Assembly: GCA_023128035.1 (NCBI GenBank)
Contig: JAGMES010000229.1
Span: forward strand, 1 to 5,992
Length of the DNA: 5,992 bases
Direction: 5' to 3'
Origin: Halanaerobiales bacterium
GTDB lineage: Bacteria > Bacillota_F > Halanaerobiia > DY22613
Positions 1 through 5,108 of the stretch are shown here, piece after piece. The position numbers and the translations under genes were made by a program. The first letter of the stretch is position 1, and the number at the start of each line of letters is the position of its first letter. The notes under the pieces are model-generated. The model was not told the DNA's origin. It searched no databases and saw nothing but the letters and a program-made list of their open reading frames with translations.

Positions 1-2
1 AC

Positions 3-95
3 AATAAGGCAAAAGAATTACAGGAAAAGAAGAAACTTATGAAATGGGTATTGGTATTTGTGGGTGATAAATGTGTTGAGAAAGTTTTGGTTTAG
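3..95 (+). CDS. C-terminal tail of an upstream gene (partial), unrecognised
   Basis: This frame is open from the left edge to a TAG stop at 93-95 and gives 30 residues, starting NKAKELQEKKK and ending in VEKVLV. The other two forward frames close within the first 42 bases, so this is the only one that can bring a gene in from the left. The piece has a lysine-rich, probably helical stretch followed by a short hydrophobic segment, and matches no family I recognise. An internal ATG at 39 lies after a purine-rich stretch and could instead start an 18-residue peptide. A chance open frame of this length is quite possible. Confidence 0.3.
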   Translation, partial: NKAKELQEKKKLMKWVLVFVGDKCVEKVLV

Positions 96-167
96 TATGA
101 GGATTCTGAGTCAGTGTGGCAAAGGGAATCTAGAAAGATTTTTTACGACAATGTAATAAATTCACCT

Positions 168-196
168 GATGTCACCACAGAAAAGGGTGGCATTTT
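168..196 (+). terminator. Hairpin followed by TTTT just upstream of the metallopeptidase gene
   Basis: ATGTCACC (169-176) pairs with GGTGGCAT (186-193) through 8 base pairs including one G-U, around the 9-base loop ACAGAAAAG, and is followed by four T residues and then AAAA. It could end transcription of the gene entering from the left, or act as a leader hairpin, since its 3' arm ends 7 bases before the Shine-Dalgarno of the next gene. The short T run makes a strong terminator doubtful. Confidence 0.4.
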
Positions 197-200
197 AAAA

Positions 201-206
201 GGAGGA
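201..206 (+). promoter_or_regulatory. Ribosome binding site deciding the start at 213
   Basis: GGAGGA lies 6 bases before the ATG at 213. The longer in-frame start (GTG at 114) has no comparable purine-rich site and would run translation through the hairpin at 168-194, so the ATG at 213 is preferred. Confidence 0.8.
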
Positions 207-212
207 TCAAAA

Positions 213-1451
213 ATGATATTAAAAGAAGAAACTGATATCATTAAACTTGTCAACGAGTTTAAGGAAAAGATTACTGAAGAAAAGTTAAGTCAATATTGGC
301 AGGGCTTTGAGAAATTGCCTTTTGCGTTTTATGATGATAAAAAGGTTTACTTAGCAAATCATAATTGTCCACCAAAAGATTTTTGCCAAAAGGATAAGAT
401 ATATATTGGTAATTGGAGAAATGAATTTATTGGAAATACTTCAATATATTTCGAAGGTGAGCATGTTGGAATAGTAAACCTTGATTATCTAAAACTTTCG
501 TCACCTTCAGAAAAAATATATTCTCTTCTTATACATGAGATGTTTCATGCACATCAAAGGAAAGTAAACTTTCAACCAGATTATAATGAGATTATGTTCT
601 TGAAATATCCCTTTACCAAAGAAAATTTGACTTTAAGATTTATGGAAAGAAAAGAATTATTAAAGGCAGTTTTTGCAATAGATAAAAAGCTTAAAAATAA
701 TGCAATATCAAAATTCATTTCTTTGAGAGAAAAACGAAAAGAACTTATTGGTGATATAATAAAATACGAATTAGGATTAGAGAGTAATGAAGGAACTGCA
801 CGATATGTGGAATTTAAAGCATTATCTATGGAAAGTGAATTACCAAAAGAATTTATTCTTTCTTTGTTTGGCGAAAAATTATCAGAATATCCAGATGATT
901 TAGATGGTTTTAGACATAGTTGCTATTCACCTGGAATGTATATCTGTCTTTTGTTAGATTATTTTGCTAGTGATTGGCAGGGTCAATTTTTAAAATCTAA
1001 GAAACACTTATATGATTTTTTCTTAGAAAAAGTTGAGTTTGAAAAACTGGAGATTGATATAACTGATTTTAGTTATGCAGAATATTTGGTTAGTAAAAAT
1101 GAAGAAAAGAAAAGGGACAAATTTAATGAGTTTAATGAAAGTGATGGATATAAACTTATTTTAAAAGGTGAAATGCGAGTAACTGGTTTTAATCCACTGA
1201 ATGTAACAGCTATAGAGGATAAAATTTTGCATGGAAGCTTTTTAAAAATTCAAGTTGGGAAAAATGATTTTTTTATTAATTGTCCGGTTCTTGCAAATCA
1301 TACTGAAGAGTTTTGGAATATAACCGAGGCAGTAATTTTTACGACTAAACCTCCTGTAATAGATGGTGAAATGATTGATATAGAAAGTATCGGGTTAGTG
1401 TCTGCGAGATTGGATAAGGAAGATGAGATGTATTATATTTATTTGACATAG
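213..1451 (+). CDS. HExxH zinc metallopeptidase-like protein, function unknown
   Basis: The product is 412 residues. It contains LLIHEMFHAHQ, an HExxH zinc-metallopeptidase motif (H108, E109, H112), and about 80 residues later NEGTARYVEF, where E193 is a good candidate third zinc ligand, as in gluzincin-type peptidases. Farther on, SPGMYICLLLD (239-249) resembles the conserved Y/G plus hydrophobic helix that follows the active site in several such families. Residues 140-185 are charged and helical. The last 100 or so residues, from about 315, are beta-rich and look like a small separate domain. There is no signal peptide or membrane segment, so the protein is probably cytosolic. The start at 213 rests on its ribosome binding site. 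The gene is very AT-rich (22% GC at 661-720) and ends in its own terminator, so it is probably not co-transcribed with the next gene. Its substrate is unknown; the zinc-peptidase fold is well supported, a role with its neighbours is not. Confidence 0.85.
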   Translation: MILKEETDIIKLVNEFKEKITEEKLSQYWQGFEKLPFAFYDDKKVYLANHNCPPKDFCQKDKIYIGNWRNEFIGNTSIYFEGEHVGIVNLDYLKLSSPSEKIYSLLIHEMFHAHQRKVNFQPDYNEIMFLKYPFTKENLTLRFMERKELLKAVFAIDKKLKNNAISKFISLREKRKELIGDIIKYELGLESNEGTARYVEFKALSMESELPKEFILSLFGEKLSEYPDDLDGFRHSCYSPGMYICLLLDYFASDWQGQFLKSKKHLYDFFLEKVEFEKLEIDITDFSYAEYLVSKNEEKKRDKFNEFNESDGYKLILKGEMRVTGFNPLNVTAIEDKILHGSFLKIQVGKNDFFINCPVLANHTEEFWNITEAVIFTTKPPVIDGEMIDIESIGLVSARLDKEDEMYYIYLT

Positions 1452-1454
1452 AAG

Positions 1455-1484
1455 AAGATCAGCTTAGGTTGGTCTTTTTTTTTA
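1455..1484 (+). terminator. Intrinsic terminator after the metallopeptidase gene
   Basis: AAGATCAG (1455-1462) pairs with TTGGTCTT (1469-1476) around the loop CTTAGG, with two G-U pairs, and runs into nine consecutive T residues at 1475-1483. It begins 4 bases after the TAG stop and separates this gene from the nuclease-like gene downstream. Confidence 0.85.
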
Positions 1485-1494
1485 TTGCAGAATG

Positions 1495-1523
1495 TTGAGG
1501 AAACAACAATAGTGGCATATTGT
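1495..1523 (+). promoter_or_regulatory. Possible sigma-A-type promoter for the nuclease-like gene
   Basis: TTGAGG (1495-1500) and TATTGT (1518-1523) are separated by 17 bases and sit between the preceding terminator and the coding start at 1616. Each box has two mismatches to consensus, so the match is weak. A promoter is expected here because the terminator blocks read-through. Confidence 0.3.
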
Positions 1524-1600
1524 GGAGAAGTTTTTATTATGGTGAAGGAAATGTATTGGTTGGTGGAGAAATTATAGTTTATGTTGCCAAACGACAGGTG

Positions 1601-1606
1601 AGGAGG
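1601..1606 (+). promoter_or_regulatory. Ribosome binding site deciding the start at 1616
   Basis: A perfect AGGAGG lies 9 bases before the ATG at 1616. The frame stays open back to a TTG at 1520, which lacks such a site, and the GTG at 1610 is only 3 bases from the AGGAGG. The ATG at 1616 is therefore the likely start. Confidence 0.8.
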
Positions 1607-1615
1607 AAAGTGGAC

Positions 1616-3079
1616 ATGGAGTATGTCTATAATGAAGGGGCTATTGTAATAAAGACATTGCAAACCATTGATCAAATGGATGTACCAATTCGAGATTTTT
1701 GGTTGAGTGCTGATGCAGTAAGAGGTTCTCTAGTGGCTTTAAATGTTGAAACCGATTCTGATTCAGACTATGTTTTTTATAATGTACTAAAGGAAAAAAA
1801 TCTCGTTTCTCCTAGACTATTGGATAAATTCCGAGGTACTAATAATTTTAGATTTGCTAATTCTATACCAGATTTAGTAGGAGTTCAGAATGAACCTTTT
1901 AAGGAGATTTTTGCAGTAGAGTGTAAGGTTCGCAAAGACCATCGACTTTATAAGCAGATACATCAGATTCGACCATATGTTCATTACACCTGGGCGGCTT
2001 TGCCATTGAATTTAGTTGAAAGATATAAATATTTTTTTGAGGAAATGAAAATTGGATATATACCACTTGAAAATGATAACTTAACTGTATTTCAAGAATT
2101 CAAGAAACCGCCGCTTTCTTTTCCTTCAATACAAGGGTATTATCCTAAAATTCAACATACAAAAAATCTACTAGCTGAACTTCAAGGGCTAGAGAGGATA
2201 GAGTGGACTAAAGATTATTTAGGAGCTCATGTGTTAAGCGGAACTTTGCGAATTAAGGATTTGTTAAAAATATTGAATCATTTGCGACAGAAATTGTATT
2301 GGACATGGGGTGAAATAGAATCTTTTGCTACTGCCCAGAACAATCGACTGGCGATTAGGCGTCTACAACTTTTGTCTCAGAGTGGGAATAATTTAACTCT
2401 CAGTAATGGAAGTTTGCGAATGGTTTATTTATTAAATGAGGCTTTACCACAAATGCCAGACCAATGTGACAATGAAATGATAGAGAAATTACAGCAGAGC
2501 GATATTTTCAAAGAAAAAATAGCTTTAGAAATGCGTAACCATTTTTTACGATTACCAGGCATTCAAGCTTTTATTCATCTAATGCAAGAGATTAGTGAGA
2601 AAAAAAATTGTACTAAAATAAGTATGTATGATATTTTTGTCTATCTTGTTGAAACTGAACGGTATAATCTGTTGAAATGGTTGTTTGTTGGGAATACACC
2701 TACTACTGCCAAACCCAAAATTACTTCCAAGAAGGATATTTGCTTTAAATGTGATCGTTCAACTCCTTGTAAAGAAATACTAAAAAAAACGAACGACCAG
2801 ACAAATGTACTTTTGGATTTCCGACAGGATCGGGGTAAGGATTATATTATTCGAATCAGAAATAGTGATAATGAGGCATTTGATGAGTTAATAGAAAATC
2901 CGCTATTGATTAAATTCTTAGTACCTTATTCTTTGGTTGTTGAAAATAAACGTTTTTTAATGGATTTAGGAATATTAGAGGAAAGTGAGATTATGAGGAA
3001 AGATCAAGGAAAGTATTGTCCTTATATTGATTATTGGGAATTGGGAATTGGGGATGGAGATGTAGTAGAATACTTATAA
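1616..3079 (+). CDS. PD-(D/E)xK nuclease-like protein with C-terminal CxxCx5C cluster
   Basis: The product is 487 residues. Residues 45-155 read as a PD-(D/E)xK core: helix DYVFYNVLKEK (51-61), then IPDLVGV with P85-D86, then FAVECKV with E102 and K104. A helix and strand with the QIHQIRPYVHY pattern (114-124) follow, resembling the Q/Y motif after the catalytic lysine in RecB-, Cas4- and restriction-type nucleases. Residues 200-360 are mostly helical with no motif I recognise. C376, C379 and C385 form C-x2-C-x5-C, and a fourth cysteine, C468, lies near the C-terminus. These could bind zinc or an Fe-S cluster; the three-cysteine spacing equals that of Cas4 and AddB nucleases. No signal peptide or membrane segment is seen, so the protein probably acts on nucleic acid in the cytosol. 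It lies 163 bases upstream of the PP-loop/ferredoxin gene on the same strand, perhaps as one unit. The nuclease fold is inferred from motifs only, and the full-length family is not one I can name. Confidence 0.8.
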   Translation: MEYVYNEGAIVIKTLQTIDQMDVPIRDFWLSADAVRGSLVALNVETDSDSDYVFYNVLKEKNLVSPRLLDKFRGTNNFRFANSIPDLVGVQNEPFKEIFAVECKVRKDHRLYKQIHQIRPYVHYTWAALPLNLVERYKYFFEEMKIGYIPLENDNLTVFQEFKKPPLSFPSIQGYYPKIQHTKNLLAELQGLERIEWTKDYLGAHVLSGTLRIKDLLKILNHLRQKLYWTWGEIESFATAQNNRLAIRRLQLLSQSGNNLTLSNGSLRMVYLLNEALPQMPDQCDNEMIEKLQQSDIFKEKIALEMRNHFLRLPGIQAFIHLMQEISEKKNCTKISMYDIFVYLVETERYNLLKWLFVGNTPTTAKPKITSKKDICFKCDRSTPCKEILKKTNDQTNVLLDFRQDRGKDYIIRIRNSDNEAFDELIENPLLIKFLVPYSLVVENKRFLMDLGILEESEIMRKDQGKYCPYIDYWELGIGDGDVVEYL

Positions 3080-3087
3080 GAAGATAT

Positions 3088-3192
3088 ATGGAGGAAGTAG
3101 ATATATGCAAGGTTTATGATAAATTGATTCGAGATTGAATTGTTGAGATTGTTTGGAAGGATGGGAAGACTTCTTTGAATTTTAATAGATAA
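3088..3192 (+). pseudogene. Degenerate reading frame between the two central genes
   Basis: A frame starting at ATG 3088 gives 16 residues (MEEVDICKVYDKLIRD), meets TGA at 3136-3138, and then continues in the same frame with 17 more residues including IVEIVWKDGKTSLNF to TAA at 3190-3192. The second part has a beta-strand-like look, reminiscent of the C-terminal ends of large serine recombinases, but it is far too short to assign. The rest of the 163-base gap shows no convincing terminator or promoter. The 9-base repeat AGATATATG occurs at 3082 and again at 3099. It may be only chance coding-like sequence. Confidence 0.2.
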
Positions 3193-3231
3193 TTATAAGC
3201 TCATATTTTATTGTGATTTAATCCTGCTAAT

Positions 3232-3238
3232 AGGTGAT
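3232..3238 (+). promoter_or_regulatory. Ribosome binding site deciding the start at 3243
   Basis: AGGTGAT matches the 3' half of the ideal AGGAGGTGAT Shine-Dalgarno sequence and lies 4 bases before the ATG at 3243. In-frame alternatives at GTG 3234 and ATG 3237 overlap this site, so they are less likely. Confidence 0.65.
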
Positions 3239-3242
3239 GGAG

Positions 3243-4913
3243 ATGAAAATTTATTGGTGTAAACATTGTGAAATTCCTGTGATTGTGAACTCGATTGATA
3301 GATATAATCTTGATATGTCAGGTAGTGTACTTTCTAAATGTGATAAAGAAGAATCCAAATTTTATGAGGGAAAAAACAGTTGTCCTATTTGTAGTAATCA
3401 TATTAGCTATATGACAACTGACTTACGTCCAGTTTTTATGGCTGAAAGAATTATGCTAAGCGAGTTAACAGGGGTAGATTATACAATTAAGTCGATATGG
3501 AATGGGGTAGGAAATCGTTATTTTGTTGACGGAGAAAAAGTAGATATATCTTTAAATAAGCTTTATGCAACTTCTGATATAGAAAAAAGAGCAAAAGTGA
3601 TATTAGATCGTATTCAAAAAATCGAGGCAGAAGTTGATTTTTCTAATTTTATTAATGCCAATCAAAGACATTACCAAGCGATTGAAGCGGTTGCTTTTGA
3701 TTTTATAAAAAAAATAACCGATAAAAATAATTCGAGAATACCACTAGTTTTATTTAGTGGTGGAAAAGATTCTACAGCAGTCTCTGATCTAACAGTTAAA
3801 GCGTTAAATAATATGAACATACTCCATGTATTTGGAGATACAACATTAGAATTTCCATTTACGTACGATTATCTAGAACGATTTAAAGGTCAACCTATAC
3901 GATCACCATTTTTACCGGTAGATAAAGTTGCTATTAGCTTTAATGACCTACTAGAAGAGTTCGGTCCACCTAGTCGTGTTATGCGTTGGTGTTGTACGAT
4001 CTATAAAACTGGACCAATAGGAAAACTATTTCGTCAAATAGCAGAGCATTCTAAAATTCTAACTTTCTACGGTATCCGCAGATCAGAATCTAATGCCCGT
4101 AGTGAATACAAGCCGATAGCACAAAGTCCGAAGATCACTCAGCAGTTGGTAGTGTCCCCGATCTTGGGCTGGTATGATATTGATGTTTGGTTGTATCTAT
4201 TGACACGAGGTATTGACTTTAACGATGCCTACCGTCTTGGATTTACCCGAGTTGGTTGCTGGTGTTGTCCGAACAACTCAGATTGGTCTGCGTTTTTATG
4301 TAAAATATTTATGCAGGAAGAAGCCGAAAAATGGCGAAGTTTTTTAATTGGCTTTGCTAAAAAAATAGGTAAGCCCGACCCAGAGGTTTATGTGGATGAG
4401 GGTTGGTGGAAAGCCCGCCAAGGGGGGCAGGGGTTGAATACTTCTGAATTAAAATTAGAAGAGACTCCGTGTGCATTAGAGGATAATGCGAAGAACTATT
4501 CACTCAAACGGCCAATTGATGATAGTTTATACGAGTTCTTTAAGCCTTTTGGTCAGGTTGTGAAAGGAATGGGGAAAGAATATCTGAACGAAGTGTATGT
4601 CTTTGATGCCAAGACCAACACGGAGACTGATCCCCCTTTGTTTATTCTTCAAGGTAACAAAGGTAGTAGGGAGCTGAAAGTTCGGATGGTAAAACCGCAT
4701 AATTCTTTATTGACATTCCAGAGAATTGAATGCCAGTTGAGAAAGTATCAGTTGTGTATTCATTGTTCTGCGTGTATGAATGTTTGTCCATTTGGAGCAA
4801 TCAACCTGACTAATGGATATAAGATTGACGAAGAAAAGTGCAAACATTGTGCTAAGTGTATCGCTCATTTCCATAAGGGATGTTTGATTACTAAGATAAT
4901 GATTGATTATTAA
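3243..4913 (+). CDS. PAPS-reductase-family PP-loop protein with zinc ribbon and 2x[4Fe-4S] ferredoxin domain
   Basis: The product is 556 residues. First comes a zinc ribbon: C6/C9 in WCKHC and C47/C50 in CPIC. From about 165 to 350 there is a PAPS-reductase/ATP-pyrophosphatase core with the PP-loop SGGKDS (172-177), FGDTT (197-201), RWCCTIYKTGP (248-258), YGIRRSES (276-283), and SPILGWYDIDVWLYL (305-319), ending in GCWCCPN (338-344). C250-C251 and C339/C342 give CC-x87-CxxC, the layout that binds a [4Fe-4S] cluster in assimilatory APS reductases. The tail is a ferredoxin: C505, C508, C511, C515-P, then C533, C536, C539 and C547. Such cores activate a substrate with ATP or reduce activated sulfate; relatives include CysH and the DNA-phosphorothioation proteins DndC and SspD. 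At 556 residues it is more than twice the length of CysH, and no cysteine-biosynthesis genes adjoin it. I infer a role in nucleic-acid sulfur chemistry or defence with the upstream nuclease-like gene. The true substrate cannot be read from the sequence. Confidence 0.92.
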   Translation: MKIYWCKHCEIPVIVNSIDRYNLDMSGSVLSKCDKEESKFYEGKNSCPICSNHISYMTTDLRPVFMAERIMLSELTGVDYTIKSIWNGVGNRYFVDGEKVDISLNKLYATSDIEKRAKVILDRIQKIEAEVDFSNFINANQRHYQAIEAVAFDFIKKITDKNNSRIPLVLFSGGKDSTAVSDLTVKALNNMNILHVFGDTTLEFPFTYDYLERFKGQPIRSPFLPVDKVAISFNDLLEEFGPPSRVMRWCCTIYKTGPIGKLFRQIAEHSKILTFYGIRRSESNARSEYKPIAQSPKITQQLVVSPILGWYDIDVWLYLLTRGIDFNDAYRLGFTRVGCWCCPNNSDWSAFLCKIFMQEEAEKWRSFLIGFAKKIGKPDPEVYVDEGWWKARQGGQGLNTSELKLEETPCALEDNAKNYSLKRPIDDSLYEFFKPFGQVVKGMGKEYLNEVYVFDAKTNTETDPPLFILQGNKGSRELKVRMVKPHNSLLTFQRIECQLRKYQLCIHCSACMNVCPFGAINLTNGYKIDEEKCKHCAKCIAHFHKGCLITKIMIDY

Positions 4914-4943
4914 ACGTAAGGATCAATTATTTAAGGTGGGTAA

Positions 4944-4955
4944 ATAGTTAACTAT
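4944..4955. repeat. Perfect 12-base palindrome, possible operator
   Basis: ATAGTTAACTAT is its own reverse complement. It lies 30 bases after the stop of the PP-loop gene and 24 bases upstream of the promoter-like TTGATA at 4980. A regulator site is possible, but in such AT-rich DNA a 12-base palindrome can occur by chance. Confidence 0.25.
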
Positions 4956-4979
4956 AGATATTGTAATTTTTAAAGATTC

Positions 4980-5007
4980 TTGATATACTAATAGTAGTGT
5001 TTAGAAT
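4980..5007 (+). promoter_or_regulatory. Sigma-A-type promoter candidate
   Basis: TTGATA (4980-4985) and TAGAAT (5002-5007) are 16 bases apart, each with one mismatch to the TTGACA/TATAAT consensus. The expected transcript would start near 5014, directly before the hairpin at 5018-5052, and would lead toward the gene at 5109. Confidence 0.45.
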
Positions 5008-5017
5008 AAAGGTAATT

Positions 5018-5060
5018 GGTGCTTGTTTAAGAAATATAACTTAGCAAGTACCTTTTTTGT
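5018..5060 (+). terminator. Intrinsic terminator downstream of the PP-loop gene
   Basis: GGTGCTTG (5018-5025) pairs with CAAGTACC (5045-5052). After a one-base bulge the stem continues as TTAAG (5027-5031) with CTTAG (5040-5044), leaving the loop AAATATAA. This gives about 13 base pairs including two G-U, followed by six T residues. It probably ends the PP-loop transcript. A competing pairing, AAAGGTA (5008-5014) with TACCTTT (5049-5055), would exclude part of this stem. Confidence 0.75.
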
Positions 5061-5095
5061 ATTCTAGATATTGTTTTAAGAAATAAAAATTATGT

Positions 5096-5100
5096 GGTGA
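5096..5100 (+). promoter_or_regulatory. Weak ribosome binding site for the gene at 5109
   Basis: GGTGA lies 8 bases before the ATG at 5109 and matches part of the AGGAGGTGA consensus. It is the only purine-rich site near this start. Confidence 0.45.
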
Positions 5101-5108
5101 ATTTTATT

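Noticed and set aside
168..200. T-box riboswitch, because AAAAGGGTGGCA resembles the AGGGTGG core of the T-box sequence
   Set aside because: The rest of the T-box motif is missing, the upstream space is too short for the specifier stem, and the downstream gene is not an aminoacyl-tRNA or amino-acid gene.
114..212. N-terminal extension of the metallopeptidase from GTG 114
   Set aside because: There is no Shine-Dalgarno before 114, the segment contains a hairpin, and a strong GGAGGA precedes the ATG at 213.
1520..1615. N-terminal extension of the nuclease-like protein from TTG 1520
   Set aside because: The perfect AGGAGG at 1601-1606 serves the ATG at 1616, and the candidate -10 box overlaps 1520.
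1439..1675. 78-codon open frame on the minus strand
   Set aside because: It overlaps the terminator, the promoter region and the start of the nuclease-like gene, has no ribosome binding site that I can see, and its product is low in complexity and matches nothing.
3243..4913. Annotation as ordinary CysH (PAPS reductase for cysteine biosynthesis)
   Set aside because: The protein is more than twice the CysH length with zinc-ribbon and ferredoxin domains, the usual C-terminal ECG(L/I)H motif is absent, and no sulfate-assimilation genes adjoin it.
3243..4913. Naming the gene dndC or sspD
   Set aside because: The PP-loop and cysteine pattern are shared with those families, but the N- and C-terminal domains and the lack of any dnd or ssp neighbour do not support the specific name.
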